Source: Arthrobacter tumbae (GTDB taxonomy: Bacteria > Actinomycetota > Actinomycetes > Actinomycetales > Micrococcaceae). From it: DNA of 64,000 nucleotides. Below the pieces are notes generated by a model. That model did not search any database. It was not told the origin of the DNA and saw nothing but the letters and a program-made list of their open reading frames with translations. Location: the NCBI RefSeq assembly GCF_016907495.1, contig NZ_JAFBCC010000001.1, positions 372,001-436,000 of the forward strand, given 5' to 3'. This document shows, one piece after another, positions 36,644 to 45,975 of this stretch (position 1 is its first letter; each line of letters opens with the position of its first letter). The position numbers were made by a program, and so were the translations under genes.

Positions 36644-36949
36644 ATGGTCTCGCTGATAGTCGTCACCGGCGTCGCCATTTCCGTCGGGTTTTTCGTCTGG
36701 TTCGCAGACAAGCGGCATCATCGGTACGGAATGCTGCTGCTTCCCGCAGTCTCCCTCTGCACAGCCCTGGTCCTGTGGATCATCCTGCAGTTCGCGGGGT
36801 TGGGCTACCATCCTGACCTGTTTTGGTTGGCCTGGCTCCTGCCGCTGGTGTCGGCGACCATTGTGACGGCGGCTGCCGCCTGGTGGTTCGGCCGTCACCG
36901 CGAGCAGGCAGACGCCGAGGCCATGACTGCGATTCTCAGGCGGCGCTGA
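36644..36949 (+). CDS. Small three-helix membrane protein
   Basis: 101-residue hypothetical membrane protein. Three hydrophobic segments lie at about 1-20, 29-52 and 60-81, separated by short loops, with a basic HREQADAEAMTAILRRR tail. It follows DUF3107 by 17 bases, suggesting an operon. I do not recognise a family. Confidence 0.7.
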   Translation: MVSLIVVTGVAISVGFFVWFADKRHHRYGMLLLPAVSLCTALVLWIILQFAGLGYHPDLFWLAWLLPLVSATIVTAAAAWWFGRHREQADAEAMTAILRRR

Positions 36950-37002
36950 TCAGCTGCTTCCTCCGAGAGGTACAACTCAGGGGTACAGCTGAAGAGGAAC
37001 AA

Positions 37003-38040
<1,038 letters not shown>

Positions 38041-38044
<4 letters not shown>

Positions 38045-39174
38045 GCTTGTCCTTCCTCGAAACGGTCCGGCCTGTACCGCTCAAAGCCCGGCGGACCCGG
38101 CTTGCCTTCCATCAGGTCCACGCACAGGGCGGCCGCCGCCGGAGTCAGGAGCACGCCGTGGCGGAAAAAGCCGGTAGCGATAACGAGCCCGTCAACTCCG
38201 GGGACACCACCGAGCAGCGGCGCATTGTCCGGTGTCCCGGGACGTGCGCGGCACAGCACTTCCTCGAGTTCGAGCTCCGCAACGGCCGGAATGAGCAGCT
38301 GGGCGTCACGCAGCAGCTGGTATACGCCCCCTGCGGATACGCCGTAGTTGCCGTCCTCCCGCATAGTTGCGCCGAGCACAACGGTTCCGTCTCCGCGGGG
38401 AACCAGATAGACGGCGGAACCGCGCACCAGCCCGCGCACGGTATGGGTGAGCAGTGGCTGCAGTGCAGCAGGCACCCGCAGGCGGAGGATGTCACCGTAG
38501 ACCGGCCGCAGCGGAAGCCGGCATGGCAGTCCCTGAAGTTGGGCTGCCGCGAGGCCGTTGGCAACAACGGTGTGGCGGGCCGGAAGAACGCTGCCGTCTT
38601 CAAGGACCGCCCCCGTTACACGACGGCCGGCATACTCAAAGCCGGAGACCCGTGCCGGGATCAGGCGCCCGCGTTCGCCTACGGCAGCCAGCAGTGCTGC
38701 AGCCAGCTTTCGCGGATCCACCTGGTGATCCTCCGGCGAGCTAAACGCCGCGGTGGCAGCCGGCCCGATCATCGGCTCTGACCGGCGCACCTCACGCAGT
38801 GACACCTGTTCGACGGGCAAGAGATGGCGGGCTTGTACTGCCCGGAGGTCGGCGAGCGCAGTGCGGTCGGCCGCGTCGATTGCCAGAACCAGGGTGCCGG
38901 TCGTGCGGTAGCCGGGGTCGATACCCGTCCAGGCGAGGGAGGCGAGGAATTCCGGGTAGCGGGATGCGGAGTCGACGGTGAGCTGGAGAAGGTGCTCTTC
39001 GCGATAATGCAGTTCACTGGCCGGGGCGATCATGCCTGCTGCCGCATGGGTGGCACCTGTCGCGGGATCGGGATCCACCAGCGCAACCGAGTGCCCCCTG
39101 CGGATTGCCTCCCAGGCGATTCCGAGCCCGATAATGCCTCCGCCGACCACGGCGACGTCCACGTTTGTTTCCAC
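38041..39174 (-). CDS. thiO: Glycine oxidase ThiO
   Basis: 377-residue FAD oxidase that turns glycine into dehydroglycine for ThiG; its presence and the absence of thiH here fit aerobic thiamin synthesis. The FAD motif is VAVVGGGIIGLGIAWEAIRRG, and the C-terminal VIATGFFRHGVLLTPA is typical of the DAO family. GTG start, preceded by AAGGA six bases upstream, which overlaps the 3' end of the TPP riboswitch. Confidence 0.95.
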
Positions 39175-39183
39175 CAGGAGTCC

Positions 39184-39310
39184 TTCCCTACGCCGGCATG
39201 ATCCGGATCAGGTTCGTTGTTCTCACAACGCGGTCGGCGTCGAACGCCCTCTCAGCCGATGTGGCGGACCGGGTGGTTCCCGGTCGCGGCACGGCTCCCG
39301 CAGTACCCCC
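39184..39310 (-). ncRNA. TPP riboswitch (THI element)
   Basis: On the minus strand the conserved aptamer parts are present: GGGAGCC at the 5' side, GGCTGAGAGGG, then AACCTGATCCGG and ATGCCGGCGTAGGGA. It lies directly upstream of thiO with only ~9 bases between the aptamer and the GTG. The AAGGA ribosome site of thiO overlaps the 3' end of the aptamer, so control is most likely translational, by hiding the ribosome site when TPP is bound. No intrinsic terminator is seen. Confidence 0.95.
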
Positions 39311-39311
39311 T

Positions 39312-39318
39312 TATTCTA
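39312..39318. promoter_or_regulatory. Overlapping -10 elements for thiE and thiOSG
   Basis: The seven bases TATTCTA read TATTCT on the plus strand, six bases before the thiE ATG, and TAGAAT on the minus strand, just upstream of the TPP riboswitch. Both fit TAnnnT, so a single near-symmetric element may serve two divergent promoters. Confidence 0.6.
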
Positions 39319-39323
39319 GGGGT

Positions 39324-39974
39324 ATGAAACTGAGCGCCGCCCGCCTTTACCTGTGCACGGATTCGAGACAGCAGCAACAGGACTTCGGCGCTTTCGTCGA
39401 CGCCGCTTTCGAGGGCGGCGTGGACATCATCCAGTTGAGGGACAAGTCCTTGGAAGCCGCACAGGAACTCGAACTGCTCTCTGTGCTGCGCGCGTCGGCT
39501 ATTGCACACGGAAAGCTCTGGTCCGTCAATGACCGCGCAGACATCGCCGCGGTCAGCGGCGCCCCGGTGCTGCACGTGGGGCAGCGGGATCTTCCTCCCG
39601 CGCTCGCGCAGCAGTTCCTGCACGACGGCGGCACTATTGGACTCTCGACGCACTCACCAGCGCAGGTGGCCGGTGCTGCAGCAAACGACGACGTCGGCTA
39701 CTTCTGTACCGGCCCGGTCTGGGCCACGCCTACCAAGCCGGGAAGGGCCGCCGCCGGACTGGAGCTCGTGCGGGAGGCGTCGCGGCTGGAGGCAGCCCAG
39801 GCTCAGGAGGGCGTGGCGATGAAGCCCTGGTTCGCCATCGGCGGGATCGACCTGCAGAACGTTGATGAGGTGCTGTCGGCCGGAGCGCGGCGTGTCGTCG
39901 TGGTTCGCGCCATCACCGAGGCCGATAACCCACAGGAAGCGGCGGCTAAGATCCGGGCACAGCTTCCCGCCTAG
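39324..39974 (+). CDS. thiE: Thiamin-phosphate synthase
   Basis: 216-residue TIM-barrel enzyme joining the pyrimidine and thiazole halves. IIQLRDKSLEA, WSVNDRADIA, YFCTGPVWATPTKPG and WFAIGGIDLQNV are the family motifs. The frame is open upstream through the riboswitch, but homologues begin at the ATG at 39324 (MKLSAARLYLCTD). TATTCT six bases upstream predicts a leaderless mRNA, so thiE escapes the riboswitch. Confidence 0.95.
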   Translation: MKLSAARLYLCTDSRQQQQDFGAFVDAAFEGGVDIIQLRDKSLEAAQELELLSVLRASAIAHGKLWSVNDRADIAAVSGAPVLHVGQRDLPPALAQQFLHDGGTIGLSTHSPAQVAGAAANDDVGYFCTGPVWATPTKPGRAAAGLELVREASRLEAAQAQEGVAMKPWFAIGGIDLQNVDEVLSAGARRVVVVRAITEADNPQEAAAKIRAQLPA

Positions 39975-40043
39975 CTGTAGTGCCCACATCCGGCGTGTTC
40001 CGCGCAATCGGCGCACTCTCCACAACCGGCGTCCGGTGTCTTT

Positions 40044-40115
40044 GGTCAGGGCTTCGCCGCTGGTCAGGGCTTCGCCTGTGGTCAGGGTTCTGCCGTTGGT
40101 CAGGGTGGTGCCGCG
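40044..40115 (+). repeat. Four tandem 18-base repeats at the end of the HNH gene
   Basis: Units begin at 40044, 40062, 40080 and 40098, each starting GGTCAGGG and continuing TTCGCC-like. Because 18 is a multiple of three, every unit offers a TGA in the same minus-strand frame; the stop of the HNH gene (40100-40102) lies in the fourth unit, the first met by its ribosomes. The repeat fills most of the gap to thiE. Confidence 0.85.
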
Positions 40116-41608
40116 CGTTCACCGGTGCCCGTGTGGGTGTGGGTGCTCGCGTGGGTGTTGGAGTCTGTGCCGGTGTTAGAGCGCGCGAGGTGGTTGTGGA
40201 TGGCTTGTTCTACTTGCCAGTAGCGGTTGCGTTTGGGGGTTTGGTGGGGGTCGAGGTATTTGGGTGGTGTGAACCAGGGGATTCCGTTGATTGATTCGAC
40301 GGTCCAGTTTCCTTGGTGGATTTGGTGGTGATGCCAGGAGCAGAGCAGGACGCCGTGGTTGATGGTGGTGGTTCCACCTGTTGCCCAGGGGATGGTGTGG
40401 TGGGCTTCGCACCAGGTTGCGGGCGTGGTGCAGTCGGGGAAGGCGCAGCCTTTGTCGCGTGCGACCAGTGCCCGTCTGAGGTGGGGTGGGAAGAGGCGTT
40501 GGGTGCGTCCGATGTCCAGGACCTGGCCTTCGCCGCCGAGAATCAGTGGGAGGATGCCAGCGTCGCACGCGAGTTTACGGATACTGCGGGCGCTCAACTG
40601 TTGCGCGAAGACCGAATGCCCGTCATGCCCGCGGTCTGCCAGGTCGCTCATGTCGTTGAGGAGGTCGCGGTAGTTGATGGTGACCATTACTTGGGGGCGG
40701 TGCCCTCCGGTTGCGGGGAGGCCGTCACCTGCGAGTGCGATCCGGCAGGCTGAGACGAGACCGTCGAGAAGGCTCTGTTCACGGGTCGGCTCGTCGGGGC
40801 TGGAGCCGGCGTCGTTGTCGCCGCCGTTGGTGAGTTTGCCGTCGGTCGTGCCGGTTCCCTTGTGAGCAGTGTTTTGTGCTCGTGGGTTGGTGGCGGTGTT
40901 CATGACGGTGATGAGGTGTTCGTATTGTTCGTCGGTGGCGCCGATTTCCATGAAGTGCAGGCCGTGGCGTCTGCCGCGCAGGAACACGCCCTGGCGTGCG
41001 CGGAGGATCTTGTCGGTGGGTTCGGTGCCGTCCTGGTCGATGATGTCTTCCCAGCGTTGGGCCAGGGCCCGCAGGACGTCCTCGTCGGACTCGACGGCCT
41101 GGCGGACCAGGTGCTCTTCCATGGCATCGAGCTCGGGGCGGGTCGCGGCGGGTGACACGCGGTGCACGGCGTTGCGGATGATGGTCGCGGCACGGCTGCT
41201 GAGCGCACCGGCACTGGTCGCTTCAGCCAGAACACCCAACGGAGGTGTGAGGGCGGCTCCTGGTCCGGGAAGCTCGGGTAGGACGTCGTGTCCGAGCCGT
41301 AGCCGGCGGTTCGCTTCGGTGCGGCTGATACCGATTTTCGCCCGCAGGTACTCCGCGGTGTTCTTATAGGGGTCCAGGGCGTCCGTGGTGGCGAGCTGGT
41401 GGTCCTCGGCGGCACGGGCAGCCACGGTCTGCAAATGATCCACCAGTTTGGAAAGCTGCTCGACCTCGACCAGGGCTGCCGCGGCCTCCTGCGGACTCAA
41501 CGTCAAGTACGACGACTCAAACTGCTGCACGAAGCCCAATAGGTCCGACCGCAGGCCACCCAGAAGAGACACATCCTCCATGGTGGGTTCGAGCACTGCG
41601 ACGGCCAT
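40100..41608 (-). CDS. DUF222/13E12-type HNH endonuclease protein
   Basis: 502-residue protein with an N-terminal DUF222 domain (about 20-330) and a C-terminal HNH nuclease domain: CAFPDCTTPATWCEAHHTI, NHGVLLCSWHHHQIH. Such genes are multicopy in actinobacteria (13E12 family in M. tuberculosis) and their role is unclear; several carry LexA sites. The tail is Thr/His/Ser-rich. I choose ATG 41608: TAAAAT (41615-41620) lies six bases upstream and a LexA-like box adjoins it. An in-frame TTG lies two codons earlier. Confidence 0.9.
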   Translation of the reverse strand: MAVAVLEPTMEDVSLLGGLRSDLLGFVQQFESSYLTLSPQEAAAALVEVEQLSKLVDHLQTVAARAAEDHQLATTDALDPYKNTAEYLRAKIGISRTEANRRLRLGHDVLPELPGPGAALTPPLGVLAEATSAGALSSRAATIIRNAVHRVSPAATRPELDAMEEHLVRQAVESDEDVLRALAQRWEDIIDQDGTEPTDKILRARQGVFLRGRRHGLHFMEIGATDEQYEHLITVMNTATNPRAQNTAHKGTGTTDGKLTNGGDNDAGSSPDEPTREQSLLDGLVSACRIALAGDGLPATGGHRPQVMVTINYRDLLNDMSDLADRGHDGHSVFAQQLSARSIRKLACDAGILPLILGGEGQVLDIGRTQRLFPPHLRRALVARDKGCAFPDCTTPATWCEAHHTIPWATGGTTTINHGVLLCSWHHHQIHQGNWTVESINGIPWFTPPKYLDPHQTPKRNRYWQVEQAIHNHLARSNTGTDSNTHASTHTHTGTGERAAPP

Positions 41609-41614
41609 ACCCAA

Positions 41615-41636
41615 ATTTTATCGAACACGCGTTCTA
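41615..41636 (-). promoter_or_regulatory. LexA-like box and -10 of the HNH gene
   Basis: TCGAACACGCGTTCTA (41621-41636) matches the Gram-positive SOS box TCGAAC-N4-GTTCGA at 11 of the 12 specified bases. It directly adjoins the -10 TAAAAT (41615-41620), so LexA bound here would block the promoter. This predicts induction on DNA damage. Confidence 0.75.
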
Positions 41637-41680
41637 ACCGCGATCAAATCCCCCCAATGTGGAGGACAAGTGAAACAAAC

Positions 41681-41689
41681 TTATCCACA
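41681..41689 (+). other. Single perfect DnaA-box sequence
   Basis: TTATCCACA lies in the 129-base gap between the MiaE-like gene and the HNH gene, 45 bases beyond the LexA-like box. No cluster of boxes is nearby, so it is not an origin. It may be chance or a DnaA regulatory site. Confidence 0.4.
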
Positions 41690-41737
41690 ACCCCGTACGT
41701 GAATGCCGCCGACTCGTGAAGGCAACTACAGCTTCAC

Positions 41738-42463
41738 TCAGGCCGTTAACCCCAGCGAGCTCATCCGGCGCGAATGGTTGCGGGTGAGTTGGGCGAAGAG
41801 CTGCGCAGTCTGCCGTTCACGATCCGCCGCGGAGCCCTCAAACAGGAGGCCGCCCAGGAACTGGCGTTCAATACCCACGCGCTGCGCCTGCGTCAGCGCC
41901 TCCCCCACCAGGCGGCGTCCCCACAGCGCAAGCCGCGAAGCAAGCCGGGGATCGTCGGAAAGCGCTGACTTCAACCGCTGCTGCAGCAAGCCGCCCTGCG
42001 CGGCAGTCGACTGGATACGGGCGATCATCTCGCGCGTATCGTCGTCGAGGTGTTCGGCGAGCGCGGTATAGAAATCACCGGAGATCGCATCGATGACGTA
42101 AGCCTTCATCAGCGACTCGTACCAGTCAGCCGGGCGGGTCCGTTCATGGAAGGAGTCGATTGAAGCCTGGAAGGGCCGCATTGCCTCTTCAGCATCGACG
42201 CCGAGGCCTGCAAGGTGGGTGCTGACCATTTCGAAGTGCTCGAACTCCGTCACTGCAAGCCGCCCGAGCGCCGCCCGATCCCGCAGGGTGGGAGAGAAAC
42301 GCGCATCCGAAGACAGCCGCTCGAACGCCGAAAGCTCACCATAGGCCATGACGCCGAACAGGTCGACGACAAACCAGTTGAGCGACCCCATTCCGGCGCC
42401 GGACCCATCCGCCGGGGATGCTGGCGAAGGGCTCGAGGAGGATGGCGGGTGCAAGGCAGTCAT
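41738..42463 (-). CDS. MiaE-like ferritin-fold protein
   Basis: 241-residue protein of the MiaE_2 family (PF13794), a ferritin-like four-helix fold. Candidate metal ligands are in AYGELSAFERL, LAVTEFEHFEMV and the ISGDFYTALAEHLDD helix. Relatives hydroxylate ms2io6A in tRNA, but for the actinobacterial branch this is unproven. The N-terminal ~20 residues are Ser/Pro-rich. ATG 42463 is chosen: homologues start near here and TACCCT (42471-42476) lies seven bases upstream. Confidence 0.82.
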   Translation of the reverse strand: MTALHPPSSSSPSPASPADGSGAGMGSLNWFVVDLFGVMAYGELSAFERLSSDARFSPTLRDRAALGRLAVTEFEHFEMVSTHLAGLGVDAEEAMRPFQASIDSFHERTRPADWYESLMKAYVIDAISGDFYTALAEHLDDDTREMIARIQSTAAQGGLLQQRLKSALSDDPRLASRLALWGRRLVGEALTQAQRVGIERQFLGGLLFEGSAADRERQTAQLFAQLTRNHSRRMSSLGLTA

Positions 42464-42470
42464 GGGAACA

Positions 42471-42531
42471 AGGGTACCCGCGCGCCGTTTCCCTGCTGCT
42501 CCGGCGGCTTGCCGCTGCTGTGTACTACGGT
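42471..42531. promoter_or_regulatory. Divergent promoters of the MiaE-like and RNB genes
   Basis: TACCCT (42471-42476, minus) and TACGGT (42526-42531, plus) each end seven bases before their start codons (ATG 42463 and GTG 42539). The two genes are only 75 bases apart. Both predict leaderless transcripts. Confidence 0.55.
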
Positions 42532-42538
42532 TGGCATT

Positions 42539-44053
42539 GTGCCGTATTCGCATCTGGATTTGAGTAACCGGGACTCCCAGGTTCAGCTCACCGCCGCGCT
42601 GGAAGGCCTACGGCAGGAACTGGAACTGCGTGCAGACTTCCCTCCCGAGGTGATGGCGGAGGCCAGATCTGCGGTGGACGCCTTCGTTCCGCCGGAACGC
42701 GACTTCACCCACTTGGGCTTCATCACGGTTGATCCTCCCGGCTCGACCGATCTGGATCAGGCTTTTCACCTTGAGCGCGCCGGATCCGGCTACCGCGTCT
42801 GGTATGCCATCGCGGACGTTCCCGCCTTCGTGGCGCCGGGCGGGACGGTCGATGCGGAAGCCCGCCTCCGTGGCCAGACCATGTATGCGCCGGACGGTCG
42901 CATCTCGCTCCACCCTGAGGGGATTGCCGAGGACGCAGCCAGCCTGCTGCCTGGCCGGGATCGGTCTGCCTTCGTCTGGGAGTTCGAACTGGACGAGGAC
43001 GCACGGGTTGAGTCCGTCGTCGTCGGTCGTGCTGTGGTCAAGAGCCGCGCGCAACTCACCTACGACCAGGTGCAGGAAGACATCGACTCAGGCGGTGCCG
43101 CTGAGAACCTGACCCTCCTGAAGGAGATTGGAACCAAGCGCATCGCGCTTGAGAAGGAGCGCGGCGGCGCGAGCCTGAATCTTCCGGAGCAGGAAATCGC
43201 GCACGACGGCGAACGCTACTTCATCGTGACGCGCCCACCCCTTGTGTCGGAAGATTGGAACGCGCAGCTTTCGCTCATGACCGGCATGGCGGCCGCCGAA
43301 ATCATGCTCGAGGGAGGCGTGGGGATACTCCGCACCATGCCGGCTCCCGATGAAACTTCCCTGGCCCGGTTTCGGCATCAGGCCCGCGCGCTCGGGCGCT
43401 CCTGGCCCGCGAATGTCCCCTACGGCGAATTCCTCCGCAGTCTGGACACCTCGGACCCCCGCCAGCTTTCGCTCATGCACGCTGCCGCCTCGCTGTTTCG
43501 TGGCGCCGGCTATACAGCGTTCGACGGCGCGCTCCCCGAGTCCGTTGAGCAGGCGGCTATTGCGGCTCCCTACGCCCACACCACCGCACCGCTCAGGCGA
43601 CTGGTGGACAGATTCGTCCTGGTGACCTGCGAAGCGCTGTGTGCAGGCAGGGAAGTTCCCGGCTGGGTCCGGAATGCGCTTCCGGAACTGAACGCACTGA
43701 TGTCGTCCTCGAACCAACTGGCTTCACGCCTCGAGAGCGGCGCAATCGCTGCCGTGGAGGCAGCACTGCTGAGCAACCGGGTGGGCGAGGAGTTCGACGC
43801 CGTCGTGATCACCGGCTCAAAGCCGACTCCGGACGCGGCGGTCGCCGCCAATGGAAACGGAGTTCCCCACGGAGTCATTCAGGTTGCCGACCCTGCGGTC
43901 GAGGCACGGTGCGACGGCGCCATGACGGCCGGCGATGAGGTGCGGGTCAGGTTGGTTACCGCTGATATCGCCCGGCGGGAACTGCGCTTTCAACTGGTGA
44001 GGAGCGTCCGGCAGGTGGAGTCGCCGTCGGAAAGTGAAAGCGCGGCAGGGTAG
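42539..44053 (+). CDS. RNB-domain ribonuclease (RNase II/R family)
   Basis: 504-residue 3'-5' exoribonuclease. The RNB core begins PPGSTDLDQAFHLE with the metal-binding aspartates; QTMYAPDGRISLHPEGI, LSLMTGMAAAEIML and APYAHTTAPLRRLVDRFV are characteristic. It lacks long N-terminal cold-shock domains and a full S1 domain, so it is shorter than E. coli RNase R; this short type is common in actinobacteria. GTG 42539 follows TACGGT by seven bases. Its TAG stop doubles as part of the -10 for the next gene. Confidence 0.9.
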   Translation: MPYSHLDLSNRDSQVQLTAALEGLRQELELRADFPPEVMAEARSAVDAFVPPERDFTHLGFITVDPPGSTDLDQAFHLERAGSGYRVWYAIADVPAFVAPGGTVDAEARLRGQTMYAPDGRISLHPEGIAEDAASLLPGRDRSAFVWEFELDEDARVESVVVGRAVVKSRAQLTYDQVQEDIDSGGAAENLTLLKEIGTKRIALEKERGGASLNLPEQEIAHDGERYFIVTRPPLVSEDWNAQLSLMTGMAAAEIMLEGGVGILRTMPAPDETSLARFRHQARALGRSWPANVPYGEFLRSLDTSDPRQLSLMHAAASLFRGAGYTAFDGALPESVEQAAIAAPYAHTTAPLRRLVDRFVLVTCEALCAGREVPGWVRNALPELNALMSSSNQLASRLESGAIAAVEAALLSNRVGEEFDAVVITGSKPTPDAAVAANGNGVPHGVIQVADPAVEARCDGAMTAGDEVRVRLVTADIARRELRFQLVRSVRQVESPSESESAAG

Positions 44054-44347
44054 ACTTGAGCGCGTAGTAATGGATGCCCGGTCGTTCTTAAGAACTTTGT
44101 TCCAGTTTCCGAACGTGGTGGGCCGCAGTTCAATGAACAGGCGGCCTCCCTGCAATCGACCCGCAATACCTACGCGATCTTGAGTCTTCCCAGCTCGGAG
44201 CGGAACGTTCCGCTTCCGAGACGCAGTTGTTAGCCCGCGATCGGCTTCCACTGGACGCCCTGCTTCGTCCTGCTCCGAGCGGGCCCCTATTTTCGGGCCC
44301 GGCGTTGAGCCCGGCGGCAGCAGTGCCTAATTGAAACGGTAGTAAGA
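44051..44347 (+). promoter_or_regulatory. Promoter and long structured leader of the DEAD-box helicase gene
   Basis: TAGACT (44051-44056) looks like a -10, predicting a leader of about 285 bases. It holds a 37-codon upstream ORF (44070-44183, ATG, MDARSFLRTLFQF...), a hairpin with a GGAACGTTCC core (44194-44220) and a GC hairpin GGGCCC...GGGCCC (44280-44301) close to the ribosome site. Long leaders with cold- or attenuation-type control are usual for DEAD-box helicase genes; the exact mechanism here is inference. Confidence 0.55.
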
Positions 44348-45967
44348 GTGACCACAGACAACCACCACCTCCATGCAGACAACAGCGACGACGAGATCTT
44401 CGTAGAAGAAACCCTCGTCACCACTGAAGAACCGCACCAGGAAGCTCCAGAGACCTTCGCTGACTTCAACGTCCGCGCCGACATCGTCGAAGCACTCGCG
44501 GACGCGGGGATCGTGCATCCCTTTCCCATCCAGGCCATGACGCTTTCCATTGCGTTGGGCGGCCACGACATCATCGGCCAAGCCAAGACCGGAACGGGCA
44601 AGACGCTCGGCTTCGGTGTGCCCGCGCTGCAGCGCGTGGTCGGCCCGTCGGATGACGGCTATGACAAGCTTCCCGCGCCGGGCGCTCCGCAGGCGCTCGT
44701 CGTTGTTCCCACACGTGAGCTTGCCGTCCAGGTTGCCGCTGACCTGACGAAAGCCGCGGCGAAGCGCAACGCCCGCATCGTGACCATTTACGGAGGCCGG
44801 GCCTACGAGCCGCAGATTGAGGCGCTCAAGCGCGGAACCGAGGTTGTGGTCGGAACACCGGGTCGCCTGATCGACCTGTACCGCCAAAAGATCCTGTCGC
44901 TCAAGAACGTCCGCATCGTGGTGCTCGACGAGGCTGACGAGATGCTCGACCTAGGCTTCCTGCCTGACGTCGAGACCCTGATGTCGGCAACGCCCTCAGT
45001 CCGCCAGACGCTCTTGTTCTCGGCTACCATGCCCGGCCCGGTCGTTGCCATGGCCCGCCGCTACATGTCCCACCCGACGCACATCCGCGCCGCTGACCCC
45101 GAGGACGACGGCGCCACCAAGAAGGACATCCGCCAGGTCATCTACCGTGCGCACAACCTGGATAAAGACGAGGTGGTAGCCCGGATCCTCCAGGCCCGCG
45201 GACGCGGACGCACCATCATCTTCACCAAGACCAAGCGCACGGCCGCCAAACTGTCGGAAGAGCTGATTGACCGCGGTTTCGCGGCCGGCGCCATCCACGG
45301 CGACCTCGGCCAGGGAGCCCGCGAGCAGGCCCTGCGAGCCTTCCGCGGTGACAAGATCGATGTCCTGGTCGCCACCGAGGTCGCGGCCCGCGGTATCGAC
45401 GTTGAGGACATTACTCACGTCATCAACTTCCAGTGCCCTGAGGATGAGAAGGCCTACCTCCACCGTGTCGGCCGTACGGGGCGAGCCGGCAAGAAGGGCA
45501 CCGCCGTCACCTTCGTGGACTGGGATGATGTTCCCCGCTGGGGCCCGATCAACAAGGCCCTCGGCCTAAACCAGGCAGAACCGGTGGAAACCTATTCCTC
45601 CTCACCGCATCTGTATACGGACCTTGACATTCCCGAGGGCACCAAGGGACGGCTGCCCCGCGCGCAGCGGAAGCTGGCCGGAATCAACGCCGAGAAGCTG
45701 GAGGATCTTGGCGAGACCGGCAAGAAGAACCGCACGAATGACCGCTCCCGCTCCGGCGGCCACGGCGGGCGCCAGGGTTCCGATGAGAAGGCTGGGGGCC
45801 GTCGTCGTACCGGTGGATCCAACTCAGCCGGTGAGGACCGCAATGCTGCGGACAGCGGTACCAGGCAGGCGGACCGGACCGAAAGATCCGAGCGGCCTAA
45901 ACGCAACCGGTCGCGTACGCGTCGGCGCAACGGTGAAGTGATTCCCAAACCCGCTGCTGACAGCTGA
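44348..45967 (+). CDS. DEAD-box RNA helicase
   Basis: 539-residue ATP-dependent RNA helicase. Motifs in order: Q motif FNVRADIVEALADAGIVHPFPIQ, motif I AKTGTGKT, Ia PTRELAVQV, II LDEADEML, III SATMP, IV-VI IIFTKTKRTAAKL, ATEVAARGIDVEDI and HRVGRTGRAG. The C-terminal ~95 residues are basic, Arg/Gly/Ser-rich and probably bind RNA. The N-terminus is acidic. Start is GTG. Likely roles are ribosome assembly and mRNA turnover; the RNB ribonuclease gene is just upstream. Confidence 0.95.
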   Translation: MTTDNHHLHADNSDDEIFVEETLVTTEEPHQEAPETFADFNVRADIVEALADAGIVHPFPIQAMTLSIALGGHDIIGQAKTGTGKTLGFGVPALQRVVGPSDDGYDKLPAPGAPQALVVVPTRELAVQVAADLTKAAAKRNARIVTIYGGRAYEPQIEALKRGTEVVVGTPGRLIDLYRQKILSLKNVRIVVLDEADEMLDLGFLPDVETLMSATPSVRQTLLFSATMPGPVVAMARRYMSHPTHIRAADPEDDGATKKDIRQVIYRAHNLDKDEVVARILQARGRGRTIIFTKTKRTAAKLSEELIDRGFAAGAIHGDLGQGAREQALRAFRGDKIDVLVATEVAARGIDVEDITHVINFQCPEDEKAYLHRVGRTGRAGKKGTAVTFVDWDDVPRWGPINKALGLNQAEPVETYSSSPHLYTDLDIPEGTKGRLPRAQRKLAGINAEKLEDLGETGKKNRTNDRSRSGGHGGRQGSDEKAGGRRRTGGSNSAGEDRNAADSGTRQADRTERSERPKRNRSRTRRRNGEVIPKPAADS

Positions 45968-45975
45968 TCGATAGC

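Noticed and set aside
40044..40115. CRISPR array
   Set aside because: Units are contiguous 18-base tandem copies without spacers.
41681..41689. Replication origin suggested by a DnaA box
   Set aside because: Only one box, no AT-rich unwinding region and no dnaA/dnaN nearby.
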